A stretch of DNA of 64,000 bases from assembly GCF_000499285.1 (NCBI RefSeq), contig NZ_AWUN01000001.1:617779-681778 (forward strand), written 5' to 3'. Below, one piece after another: positions 12,311 to 22,000 of the stretch (position 1 is its first letter; every line of letters starts with the position of its first letter). Source of the DNA: Bifidobacterium sp. 7101 (lineage in GTDB: Bacteria > Actinomycetota > Actinomycetes > Actinomycetales > Bifidobacteriaceae). Both the position numbers and the translations under genes were made by a program. Under the pieces are notes generated by a model, which saw nothing but the letters and a program-made list of their open reading frames with translations, searched no databases and was not told where the DNA came from.

Positions 12311-13851
12311 CGCAGGTACTGCTGGTAGACCTTTTCGCAGGGGGCTCCCGTCAGCGTGGTCTCGATGTCCACCGGCCAGATGGGAGGCTCCCCTTCTCCA
12401 GTCAAGGCCCAGGCCGCCTGGCGGGCAGCGCCAATGGCCACATACTCGTCTGGCCGGGGCAGCTGCACATCCATGCCCAGGATTCCCGGGGCATAGGCTC
12501 TGACCGCTGGGGACTTGGCGCCGCCGCCGACCAGAAGGATCCTGGAGACCGTGGTGCCCAGCCGTTTCAGCAGTTCCAGGCAGTCACGCTGGGAGCAGAG
12601 CAGTCCTTCCACGAATGCCCTGGCCAGGTTGGTGCGTGTGGTGTTGTCCAGGGTCAGCCCCTCCAGCCTGGCGTGGGCATCAGGGCGATTCGGGGTGCGC
12701 TCGCCGTCGAAGTAGGGGATTAGGGTGATGCCCTCGGCACCCGGCGAGGACTTCTCCGCCAGCTCGGCCAGACCGTCATAATGCGTCCCCAGGGCGGCCA
12801 GGCCTGCGTCCAGGATGCGTGATGCGTTGATGGTGCAGGCCAGTGGCAGCCAGTGGCCGGTGGCATCCGCGAACCCGGTCACCGAGGCGCTCATGTCATA
12901 GGCGGGAACCGGGCTGACCGCCGCAGCGACACCGGAGGTTCCCAGGGAGATGGAGACATCACCCACCTGCATGGCCAGGCCCAGCGCCGTCATGGCGTTG
13001 TCGCCGCCGCCCGGTGCGATGATGCAGCCGCCGGGCACATCCCGACCGGCGATGCGGGGGTCGGCCTTGGCTCCGACCTGGTGGGGGGCAAGAACCTTAG
13101 GCAGGATTACCCGCTCAGCCATGCCATCGGGCAGGGCCATGGCCAGTAGGTCACGGCGGTAGCGGTCAGTGGCTGGGTCGTAGTAGCCGGTGCCGGAGGC
13201 ATCCGAACGATCAGTAAAGAGATTTTCCAGCCCGGGTTCGGTCCCCGGGTCGGCTTCGGGGCCGTGACCGGCGATGACCCAACTCAGCCAGTCGTGGGGG
13301 AGGCATATGGCCGCGATGGCTCTGGCATTATCCGGCTCCACCCGGCTGACCCAGGCTACCTTGGTGATGGTCAGCGAAGCTACGGGGGAGGAGCCCACAG
13401 CTCGCACCCAGGCTTGTTTGCCGCGCATGGCCAGGTCCAGGTTCGAGTTCGGATTCGATTCCGGTCCCTTGTTTGGCTCATCACTTTCCGCCCGGGCGTT
13501 TTCAGCCTCGCCGGTCTTGGGCCCGGCTAGCCGATTGATGAGATCGTCGGCATCGGGAGCTGAACGCGTATCGTTCCAGAGCAGGGCATCCCTGATCACC
13601 TGTCCCTGGCTGTCCAGCAATACCATGCCGTGCTGTTGGCCACCCACGCTGATGGCCGAGACATCGTTCAGACCTCCCGCCTGGGCAGAAGCCTCCTGAA
13701 AGGCCTTCCACCAGGCCATGGGATTGACGCTGGTGCCTGCCGGGTGAGGGGCCTTGCCGAAGCGGACCAGCCGACCGGTCCGAGCTTCGGTGACCCTCAC
13801 CTTGCAGGACTGGGTCGATGTGTCCACTCCCGCCACCAGGATCTCATTCAT
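12298..13851 (-). CDS. xylB: xylulokinase (FGGY family)
   Basis: This carbohydrate kinase phosphorylates D-xylulose for entry into the phosphoketolase/pentose phosphate routes. ATG 13851 follows AAGGAGG at ideal spacing and gives MNEILVAGVDTSTQS, the ATPase-fold phosphate-1 loop. Xylulokinase signatures include VGGQQHG (about residues 69-75), WNDTRS, PHDWLSW and TDRSDASGTGYYDP; the adenosine motif GGGAKSP is near the C-terminus. A hydrophilic, low-complexity stretch at about residues 111-142 interrupts the loop where relatives are shorter. A ROK-family regulator gene is divergent upstream. No xylose isomerase gene is in view. Confidence 0.9.
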   Translation of the reverse strand: MNEILVAGVDTSTQSCKVRVTEARTGRLVRFGKAPHPAGTSVNPMAWWKAFQEASAQAGGLNDVSAISVGGQQHGMVLLDSQGQVIRDALLWNDTRSAPDADDLINRLAGPKTGEAENARAESDEPNKGPESNPNSNLDLAMRGKQAWVRAVGSSPVASLTITKVAWVSRVEPDNARAIAAICLPHDWLSWVIAGHGPEADPGTEPGLENLFTDRSDASGTGYYDPATDRYRRDLLAMALPDGMAERVILPKVLAPHQVGAKADPRIAGRDVPGGCIIAPGGGDNAMTALGLAMQVGDVSISLGTSGVAAAVSPVPAYDMSASVTGFADATGHWLPLACTINASRILDAGLAALGTHYDGLAELAEKSSPGAEGITLIPYFDGERTPNRPDAHARLEGLTLDNTTRTNLARAFVEGLLCSQRDCLELLKRLGTTVSRILLVGGGAKSPAVRAYAPGILGMDVQLPRPDEYVAIGAARQAAWALTGEGEPPIWPVDIETTLTGAPCEKVYQQYLRWRG

Positions 13852-13905
13852 GTCAGCCTCCTTGCTTTCTGGGCTCCTGTCCTTGGAGTACCCAATCATA
13901 GTATC

Positions 13906-13933
13906 CTAATTATTAAATCGATAAACTAAATGG
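13906..13933. promoter_or_regulatory. AT-rich dyad in xylB/ROK intergenic region
   Basis: An AT-rich island in an otherwise GC-rich region carries an imperfect dyad centred on CG at 13919-13920 (8 of 13 paired positions), with TTAGTTTAT-like half-site on the minus strand. It stands 55 bases upstream of xylB, where a ROK repressor of XylR type would bind. This is a candidate only. Confidence 0.4.
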
Positions 13934-14044
13934 CCCAAGTCCGAATGCGTTTCAATGTCTCACCTGCCGTCAGGCTGGAACGTAAGATGTTGAAGGGCCC
14001 AGGATTCTGTAGGCCTGTGTCCTTTCATGAAAGGTTGTTGAACC

Positions 14045-15280
14045 GTGACTGCCCTGCGCTCCATCAATCAGGATGATCTGAGGAACCACAACCTCTCGGT
14101 CATCATTGACACCATTCTGCGGTCGTCTACCTCGCTCAGCAGGGCGGATTTGGCCAAGGCCACAGGGCTGACCAAGGCCACCATGTCGCTCCTGGCGGGA
14201 CTCCTACTCAGGAATAAGGTGGTGCGCGAGGAGGAGCCTGAGACCTCGCAGAGCAGCCACGGCCGACCCAGCACTCCCTTGTCCATCGCACACGGACGCT
14301 GGGCCGGTCTGGGCCTGCAGATCAACACCGACGGCTACGGCTGTCTGGCCATGGATCTGGATGGGACCCTGATCGATTCGGCCTGGGTCAAGGACGATAT
14401 GCACGAGGCGGAACCTGATCAGGTCTTCGCCAATCTGGAGAAGCTGGCCAAGCCCATCGAGCGCAAGCTGTCACATCACCACTACCGCACAGTGGGTTCG
14501 GGCCTGGCCCTGCCCGGTCTGGTCGGCGGCGACACCACCCTGCTCATGGCCCGCAACCTGGGATGGGAACGTCTGGATCTGCAGGACTTCCCCCTGGTTC
14601 GCCGTCTGGCTCCCCGAGTGGGCAACGAGGCGCGTCTGGCAGCCCTCGCACAGATTCCCGGCTATGCCGTCCAACGTCCGTCTGGCGGAGATGATGGGCC
14701 GCTTTCACCCACCGACTCCTTTATTTACATCTCGACTGACATCGGCATCGGCGGGGCTGTGGTGCGTCGAGGGGCCGTCGAGGTCGGGGATCATGGGTTC
14801 GCTGGCGAATTGGGACATGCCTCGGTGGATCTGAACGGGCCCACCTGTCGTTGCGGCCGCCGCGGATGCCTGGAGACCTACGCCGGGCGTAGAGCACTGG
14901 TCGAAGCGGCTGGCATCGCCACCGGAGCCGAGGCAGTCACGCCTCAAGCTATGGAGGAACTCTACCAGCGTTGGCAGCAGGGAGACGCCAAGGCGGTCGA
15001 TGCCATTGACCGCGGACTCGATGCCATGACCTCGGTCATTGCCTCCGCCATCAACATTGTCGACGTGGATACGGTCATCCTGGGGGGATTCTGGTCGCAC
15101 TTCGGGGGAAATCTGGCCCAGCGTCTGCAGGATCGTCTCAATCAGCTGACCCTGGGCCGGGATGCTGTGGACATCCGTGTGCTCATCCCCTCTGAGGCCG
15201 ACTATCCGGCCCTCAAGGGGGCAGCACTGGTGGGCCTGCGCCGTTTCATTGACGATCCGCTGGACTTCTTCCAGGACTGA
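14045..15280 (+). CDS. ROK-family transcriptional regulator (XylR/NagC-like)
   Basis: The protein has an N-terminal winged helix (SRADLAKATGLTKATMSLLAGLLL) and a C-terminal ROK sugar-kinase-like fold. The zinc-binding ROK signature is CRCGRRGCLE beginning near C268, and EVGDHGFAGELGHASV matches the ROK consensus. A GTG start at 14045 follows AAAGGTTG. It is divergent from xylB across a 193-base region, so it likely represses xylB and itself in response to xylose or a related sugar; the effector is inferred. Confidence 0.88.
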   Translation: MTALRSINQDDLRNHNLSVIIDTILRSSTSLSRADLAKATGLTKATMSLLAGLLLRNKVVREEEPETSQSSHGRPSTPLSIAHGRWAGLGLQINTDGYGCLAMDLDGTLIDSAWVKDDMHEAEPDQVFANLEKLAKPIERKLSHHHYRTVGSGLALPGLVGGDTTLLMARNLGWERLDLQDFPLVRRLAPRVGNEARLAALAQIPGYAVQRPSGGDDGPLSPTDSFIYISTDIGIGGAVVRRGAVEVGDHGFAGELGHASVDLNGPTCRCGRRGCLETYAGRRALVEAAGIATGAEAVTPQAMEELYQRWQQGDAKAVDAIDRGLDAMTSVIASAINIVDVDTVILGGFWSHFGGNLAQRLQDRLNQLTLGRDAVDIRVLIPSEADYPALKGAALVGLRRFIDDPLDFFQD

Positions 15281-15306
15281 GTTTCGAGGACTGAGCTGTC
15301 CAGGGT

Positions 15307-15876
15307 TCAATGACCTGTCTGAGACTGGTCGGAGTCGGACTGGTCGGAATTTGCAGGCAGCTCTCTGCCGCCAGCCTTGAAGAGGGCGTGGGCGTCCCCG
15401 CCCTGCAGGCGCTTCAGATAGGTTCGAGCCCGGGCCATGCGTTCCACAGTGGTCTGAGCCAGCGGGGCCGGGAGTTGATCGGGGTCGAACCAGCCGACTG
15501 ACAGGCTCTCATCGTCACCCACAAAGGGGTCGGCATTGCCGCTGGGGTCGGGCCGGCAGATGAACAGATGGTCCATGTACATGGTCCGGTCACCGTTGGC
15601 GTAGGTGACCACCTCCCGGGAGGATGTGACCGCTGCCAGGTCGGTGACGATCACATCCACCCCGGTCTCCTCCTTGACCTCACGGGCCACGGTGTCTGCC
15701 GGGTCCTCGCCCGGTTCGTTGATCCCGTAGACCAGGGCCCACTGGCCGGTGTCGGAGCGCTGGCCCAGCAGGACCCGGCCCTGGCCGTCAATGACGAAAG
15801 CTGTCACGCCGTTCAGCCAGAGCAGGTCATGGCCTATGGACCGACGCAGTCGGAGCACGAAGTCAGGGGTGGGCAT
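15307..15876 (-). CDS. NUDIX hydrolase
   Basis: This 189-residue protein carries a complete Nudix box G(x5)E(x7)REVxEExGV, read as G-INEPG-E-DPADTVA-REV-K-EE-T-GV, so it should cleave a nucleoside diphosphate linked to another moiety with Mg2+. The segment LLGQRSDTGQWALVYGINEPGE is typical of the ADP-ribose/NTP-cleaving subgroup seen in actinobacteria. It lies three bases downstream of the aminopeptidase gene on the same strand, suggesting one transcript. Substrate is unknown. Confidence 0.9.
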   Translation of the reverse strand: MPTPDFVLRLRRSIGHDLLWLNGVTAFVIDGQGRVLLGQRSDTGQWALVYGINEPGEDPADTVAREVKEETGVDVIVTDLAAVTSSREVVTYANGDRTMYMDHLFICRPDPSGNADPFVGDDESLSVGWFDPDQLPAPLAQTTVERMARARTYLKRLQGGDAHALFKAGGRELPANSDQSDSDQSQTGH

Positions 15877-15879
15877 ACA

Positions 15880-17481
15880 TCAGTCCCGGTCCGGGTCGGC
15901 CAGAGCAGCCCGCTGGGCCATCCAGGCCTCCACCCCTTCCACGGTCTTGGGGATGCCTGCAGACAGCCACTGGGGTCCTTGCTCGGTCATGAGCACGTCG
16001 TCCTCCACGCGCACGCCGATGCCGCGGAATTCCGGGGGAACCAGCAGGTCGTTCTCCTTGAAGTAGAGTCCGGGCTCGATGGTGAAAATCATCCCAGGGG
16101 TGATGGGTGCGCCCTGGTAGGACTCGTACCTGGCCTCCGCGCAGTCGTGCACGTCCAGACCCAGGTGGTGGGCGCATCCGCAGGCGTGCCAGCGGCGGTG
16201 TTGTTGGCCCTGGGGGGAGAGGGACTCCTCCACGCTGACCTTGAGGATGCCCCACTCGTGCAGGGTTTCGGCCAGCACACGCATGACGGCATGATGGATG
16301 TCCGAGTAGGTGGCCCCGGGCTTGGCGGCCTCGAAGCCGGCCTGCTGGGCCTTGAGCACGGTCTGGTAGATTCGCTTCTGCAGGGGGCTGAAGGTTCCGC
16401 CTACGGGGAAGGTGCGGGTGATGTCGGCCGTGTATAGGCTGTTGACCTCCACGCCGGCGTCAATCAGGAGCAGGTCGCCCTTCTGGACTGTTCCGTCGTT
16501 GCGCATCCAGTGCAGGATGGGGGCATGCTTGCCCGAGGCGATGATGGAACCGTAGCCCACGTCGTTGCCCTTCTCGCGGGCGTTGGCGTTGAAGACACCC
16601 TCCAGCATCCGCTCGGAGCGGGGTTTGCCCACCACCTGGGGCAGGTGGGTCAGAATCCGGTCGAACCCGTCCTTGGTGGCGTCGATGGCCTTGCGCATCT
16701 CGCCCACCTCGTAGTCGTCCTTGATCATGCGGGCCTCGGAGGTGAACTCTTCAAGCTTGTCGTCGGCTTCCTCATTGCGGTCCGGACCACCGATGCCGTT
16801 GGCCTTGCGGGCGGCCTCCACCTGGTTCAGGACCTCCTGGTCGGCAGTGCGGATTACCCGCATCTTGACCGCCCCCTGGTCCGGCCCCAGATCCTTGGCG
16901 ATGGCATCAGGGAAGGAGGCGATGTCCTTGGTGGGGATGCCGGTCATGATGGCCAGCTCCCGCAGTCCGGCCCGGGGACCCACCCAATATTCCCCGTACT
17001 GGGCGGACCGGTAGTAGTCGCGAGTGGACTGGTCGGCCCGGGGATGGACGAAGAGCTCAGGGGTATGGGTCAGGCCCTTGGCGGCCTCAGGACTGTCGGG
17101 GTCCACCGGGTCCAGAACCAGGATGGCTCCGGGTTCATAGTCCTCGCCCAGTCCCGTGTAGTAGGCGAAGGTGGTATCTGGGCGGAAGGCGTAATCGTTG
17201 TCGTTGTTACGGGTCTTGTAGGAACCGGCGGGAATGACCAGGCGTTCGCCAGGGAAGCGTTTACCCAGTTCACGCAGACGGCGCTCAGTATATTTGCTGG
17301 ACTCCAGCGGCTCGATCTGCGGCTCCTGGGCCTGCCAGCCGGTGGTCATGAACTTCTGGAAGGCGGGGGAGTTGGGGCGCAGGGTGCGGTTGTTCACCCG
17401 GTCCTCCATATTCTGCTCATCCAGGTCCACATTCTTGGGATCAGTGTCTCCTTGTAGATGCTCCTGAGCGGATACGGTCAC
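15880..17481 (-). CDS. pepP: Xaa-Pro aminopeptidase, M24B
   Basis: This 533-residue metallopeptidase removes N-terminal residues preceding proline. I chose GTG 17481 because AAGGAGG lies seven bases upstream. The N-terminal creatinase-like domain is followed by the pita-bread catalytic domain, with metal ligands visible as LLIDAGVE..TADITRTF (two Asp), HHLGLDVHD (His), IEPGLY and VEDDVL (two Glu). The long N-terminal domain fits PepP rather than short PepQ. No signal peptide is seen. It is divergent from folC. Confidence 0.93.
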   Translation of the reverse strand: MTVSAQEHLQGDTDPKNVDLDEQNMEDRVNNRTLRPNSPAFQKFMTTGWQAQEPQIEPLESSKYTERRLRELGKRFPGERLVIPAGSYKTRNNDNDYAFRPDTTFAYYTGLGEDYEPGAILVLDPVDPDSPEAAKGLTHTPELFVHPRADQSTRDYYRSAQYGEYWVGPRAGLRELAIMTGIPTKDIASFPDAIAKDLGPDQGAVKMRVIRTADQEVLNQVEAARKANGIGGPDRNEEADDKLEEFTSEARMIKDDYEVGEMRKAIDATKDGFDRILTHLPQVVGKPRSERMLEGVFNANAREKGNDVGYGSIIASGKHAPILHWMRNDGTVQKGDLLLIDAGVEVNSLYTADITRTFPVGGTFSPLQKRIYQTVLKAQQAGFEAAKPGATYSDIHHAVMRVLAETLHEWGILKVSVEESLSPQGQQHRRWHACGCAHHLGLDVHDCAEARYESYQGAPITPGMIFTIEPGLYFKENDLLVPPEFRGIGVRVEDDVLMTEQGPQWLSAGIPKTVEGVEAWMAQRAALADPDRD

Positions 17482-17566
17482 GTCCTGCCTCCTTGAAATT
17501 CCGGTTCTGACTATGTTGGTTCCATGGTAGTGCGTTCGGCCGATGTGACAGTCGGCTGTTTCGGCC

Positions 17567-17594
17567 TTCAATCGGGGTCGGTCGCGCTTAGAAT
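17567..17594 (+). promoter_or_regulatory. candidate folC-smc promoter
   Basis: TTCAAT (17567-17572) and TAGAAT (17589-17594) with a 16-base spacer form a plausible sigma70-type promoter about 43 bases before the folC start. Supported only by motif and position. Confidence 0.4.
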
Positions 17595-17636
17595 AGGCGG
17601 GAAGCATCCACAGCCAGCAGGAGGCGCAGGCAGAAT

Positions 17637-19058
17637 ATGTCATTCGAACACCCCAACAGCAAGGGTCAGAATATTCGCGATGTCGAGCGGGCCATCATGT
17701 CGCGTCCCGCCGAGCATGACAGCCCCAAACTGGACTTGGACAGGATGGGGATGATGCTGGACCTGCTAGGCCACCCCGAGCACAGCTTCCGGGTCATCCA
17801 CGTCACCGGGACCAACGGCAAGGGGTCCACGGCGCGGATGGCCGAGGCTCTGGTGAGGGCCTATGGTCTACGCACCGGGCTCTATACATCGCCCCACCTG
17901 GAGCGGATCAACGAGCGGATTGCCATCGACGGCAAGGAGCTCTCAGACGAGGACTTCGTAGACCTATACCAGCAGATCGAGGATTTCATCGCCATGGTGG
18001 ACAACCGCTTCGCCCAGCAGGGCAGGGCTCCCATGAGCTTCTTCGAGGTTCTGACTGCCATGGCTGTCTGGGCCTTCGCCGACGCCCCCGTGGACGTGGC
18101 CATCGTCGAGGTTGGGATGGGCGGTCGCTGGGATGCCACCAACGTCCTCGACGGGGATGCCTCCATCATCGGGCCGGTGGACATGGATCACATGCAGTGG
18201 CTGGGGGATACGGTCGAGCAGATAGCAGGAGAGAAGGCCGGGATCATCAAGCCCAAGTCCACGGTCATCGTCGGCGCCCAGCCCCATGAGGATGCCGTCA
18301 TGCCCATCATCGAGCAGGCCGTGCGCGAGCAGGGCGCCCCTACACTGTTGAGGGACGGCAACGAGCTGGAGGTGGTCTCCCGGATGCCTGCAGTGGGCGG
18401 CCAGGTGGCCACTTTGCGCACGCCTCAGGGACTCTACAAGGATGTACCCATCGACAAGTTCGGCGAGCATCAGGCCCACAACGCTCTGGCAGCCCTGGCC
18501 GCGGCCGAGACGGTCATCCCTGTCAACGGAGCCCTGGACCAGGATCTGGTGGCCGAGGCCTTGAGCCAGGTGCGCATCCCCGGACGGATCGAACAGGTGC
18601 GTACGTCGCCCACCATCATCATCGATGGCGGGCACAACCTGAACGCAGCCCAGTCCCTGCGGGCGGCCATTGAGGAGAACTACGACTTCAAGCAACTGGT
18701 GGGTGTGATTTCCATGATGGCCGACAAACAGGTGGAGGACTACCTGGGCCTGCTGGAGCCCGTGCTGGACAGCGTCGTGGTCACCGAGAACTCCTGGAAG
18801 GGCCGGGTCATGCCGGCCGAGGATCTGGAGCGGGTCGCCGTCCGGGTCTTCGGGCCCGACAGGGTGGTCCGGCGCGACCGGATGCCCGATGCCATCCAGA
18901 CGGCCGTCGACATGGTCGACAGCGAGGACCAAACCGGCGTGGGCTATGGCCGGGGAGTGCTGATCTGCGGCAGCTTTGTCACCGCCGGCGATGCCCGCAC
19001 CCTACTTGCCGAGCGTCCCAATCCCGATTTGGCCAAACCTAAGGCGGAGCGCGCCTGA
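17637..19058 (+). CDS. folC: folylpolyglutamate synthase / dihydrofolate synthase
   Basis: FolC adds glutamate to folates (and may make dihydrofolate from dihydropteroate). The 473-residue protein has the Mur-ligase-type P-loop GTNGKGS near residue 62 and folate-family motifs YTSPHL and GGRWDATN. ATG 17637 is preceded by CAGGAGG. Its TGA overlaps the smc ATG by one base (ATGA-type TGATG), so translation of smc is likely coupled to it. Length and motifs agree with the family. Confidence 0.93.
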   Translation: MSFEHPNSKGQNIRDVERAIMSRPAEHDSPKLDLDRMGMMLDLLGHPEHSFRVIHVTGTNGKGSTARMAEALVRAYGLRTGLYTSPHLERINERIAIDGKELSDEDFVDLYQQIEDFIAMVDNRFAQQGRAPMSFFEVLTAMAVWAFADAPVDVAIVEVGMGGRWDATNVLDGDASIIGPVDMDHMQWLGDTVEQIAGEKAGIIKPKSTVIVGAQPHEDAVMPIIEQAVREQGAPTLLRDGNELEVVSRMPAVGGQVATLRTPQGLYKDVPIDKFGEHQAHNALAALAAAETVIPVNGALDQDLVAEALSQVRIPGRIEQVRTSPTIIIDGGHNLNAAQSLRAAIEENYDFKQLVGVISMMADKQVEDYLGLLEPVLDSVVVTENSWKGRVMPAEDLERVAVRVFGPDRVVRRDRMPDAIQTAVDMVDSEDQTGVGYGRGVLICGSFVTAGDARTLLAERPNPDLAKPKAERA

Positions 19059-22000
19059 TGTATCTCAAGGAGCTGACCCTCAAGGGCTTCAAGTCCTTCG
19101 CCTCGGCCACCACCCTGCGCTTCGAGCCGGGCATCACCGCTGTGGTGGGCCCCAACGGATCAGGCAAATCGAACATCGTCGACGCCCTGGCCTGGGTCAT
19201 GGGCGAGCAGGGGGCCAAGAGCCTGCGCGGCGGATCCATGGAGGACGTCATCTTCGCCGGCACCTCCTCCAGACCGCCGCTGGGCCGGGCGCAGGTCACC
19301 CTGACCATCGATAACACCGACCGGACCTTGGATATCGATTACACCGAGGTCACCATCAGCCGGACCATCTACCGCAACGGCGGGTCCGAATACGCCATCA
19401 ACGGATCGGACTGCCGCCTGCTGGACATCCAGGAGCTGCTCAGCGACACCGGGCTGGGCCAGCAGATGCACGTGATCGTCGGTCAGGGGCGGCTGGATGC
19501 CATTCTAAGGGCTGATCCGGCCGGCCATCGGGCCTTCATCGAGGAGGCGGCCGGCATCCTCAAGCACCGCAAGCGCAAGGAGCGGGCCCTGCACAAGCTG
19601 GCCAACACCGAGGCCAACCTGTCCCGCCTGGACGACCTGATCGGCGAGATTCATCGGCAACTGGGGCCGCTGGGACGCCAGGCCAAGGTCTCCCGCCGGG
19701 CCGACATGATCCAGGTCAGCCTGCGGGACGCCCAGGCCCGCATCCATGCCGACGACGCCCTGACCTCGCAAAAGAAGCTGGAGGATCTGCGCTCGCGGAT
19801 GGTTCAGACTCGAGGCCAGCTGGCCAGGGGGCAGGAGGACCTGACCAAGGTCAAGCTGCGCATCGAACAGCTGGAGGGGCTGGATCGGCAGTCCAGCCCG
19901 GCCCTGGAGGCGGTCAACCAGCAGTGGAACGACCTGACCAAGCTCGGCGAGCGGTCCGGATCCCTGGCATCCTTGGCCAGGGAACGCAGTCGTTCGCTGG
20001 AGGCAGGCATGGTGGCCGACCAGGGACAGGACCCCGGGGTGCTCAGGCGGCGGGCCGACGAGCTCAAGAGTCAGGCCGACCAGGAGGAGGGCCAGGTCGG
20101 AGCCGACCGGATCGCCCTGGATGGCTGTGTCCAAGCCCGTGCGGATCTGGAGCGACGGTTGGCCGCTCACCGGCAGACCATGACCGAACTGCGGCAGGCG
20201 GCCAGAAAACGGCAGGCTCGGTTGGGGGACCTGGCACAGCTGGTGGCCAAGGAGGAATCGGCTCTGGAACTTTCCAAGCAGCGCGAGCGTGATCTGACCC
20301 GGCAGCAGGATCAGCTCAGGGAGGGCCTGGAACGTGCCAGGAACCGGGTACGGGACCTGGACAGCCAGGAGGAAAGCCCTGACCAGGATGGCAGACAGGC
20401 ACTGGACCAGGCAGGTCAGGTCAGGGACCAGGCCCGCAGCAGGCTCAACGACCTCCAAGAGCACGAACGTCGCATCCAGTCCGATGCCATCTCGGCTCAG
20501 GCCAAAGCCGATGCCCTGGCGGACACACTGGACCATCGTGGCGCTAGCGAGGCTCTGTCCCAGGCCGGGGATCCGGCCCTGTTGGGTCAGCTGACCGACT
20601 TCGTCCGCGTAGAGGAGGGCTGGGAGGAGCCCCTGGCCCAGGCCCTGCACGACTATGCCTCGGCCCTGGTGGCCAAGGATGGCCAGACGGTCGACCAGGC
20701 CCTGGAGCGGGCGCGCCGGGACCGTCTGGGACGCGCCGCACTGATTTCGGCATCAGGCCAGCTCGAGGGGGCAAGCGTAAAGCCCGGCGAGGGCCCCTGG
20801 CGGTCGGCCGCTGACCTGGTGGCCCTGCGGGAGCATCCTGCCGATCCTGACCGGGCCCAGGGGGTGCTGGCGGCTGTCCGCAGTCTGCTGGCCTCCACAG
20901 CTGCCGTCGATGACGCTGATCAGGCCCACCATGCCCTGGAGGACGGATGGCAGCAGGCGCTGACCCGCCCGGGCGACCTCTATGACCGGGTGGGTGCTGT
21001 GGGCGGTTCCGCCCCGGCCACTAGCGACCTGGCGCTGACCGCACGCAGGGATAAGGCCCTGTCGCAGGTGGAGACCCTCCAGGAGGAATCCAAGGCACTG
21101 CAGCCGCAGTTGGATGCGGCCCGCGCCGCCCTCGAGCAGGCTGAGCAGAAGCTGCAGGAGGCGCGCAACCAATGCACAGAGGCCCGGGTCAAGGCCGAGC
21201 AGGCCTCCCGGGAGCTGGCCGCTGCCCGCAAGGAATCGGATCGGGCCCAGGCCGGGGTCAAGGATTTGGATGACCGGCTGACCCAGGTGCGTGACCAGGT
21301 GCGCACCCACGAACTCAAACTGGAGGATCTCAGGGCCGGCCTGGCCCGCGCCCAGAAGGACGGGGGGTCTGACCCTGACGACCCGGAGGGCATGGAAGAC
21401 CGACAGCATGAATTGGAGACCGCCCTGGACCAGGCCCGAACTGCCGAGATGGAGGCCAAGCTGACCTGGACCGAGACCGACCGGCGGCACGCTTCCCTGC
21501 TGCGTCAGATTGATCTGCTGCGGGACCAGGCCGACCAGGCCGAACGCCATCGGCAGCGGATAAATGAGGAGAACCGTCGTCGCAAGGCAGGCATGGCCTC
21601 CCTGGGGCTGATTGCGCTCAGGGCCGACCTACTGGCCCAGCTGATCAAAGAGAGGATGGAGCACACGTCCCGCCGCAGGGATCAGCTCAGGGCCAAGGCC
21701 TCGGCCCACGACAAGGAGCTAACCGATCTGCGGGCCGACAGGGATGCTCTGGAACCCAAGGTGGCCGGTCTGCGACAGGACGAGCATGGTCTGGATCTGG
21801 AGCGGGAGCGTCTGGCCGGCGAGGACGGCCGTCTGCGCCAGAGCATCCAGGATGACCTGGGCATGGAGCCTACGGAGCTGATCCGCGAATACGGTCCCGA
21901 CCGTCCGGTGCCTGTCCTGGATGACGAGGGCAACCCCGTGCCCCTGGACCAGGAGGGGACGGATGAAGACGGGGATTCACCGGCCTTCAAAACGGTGCCC

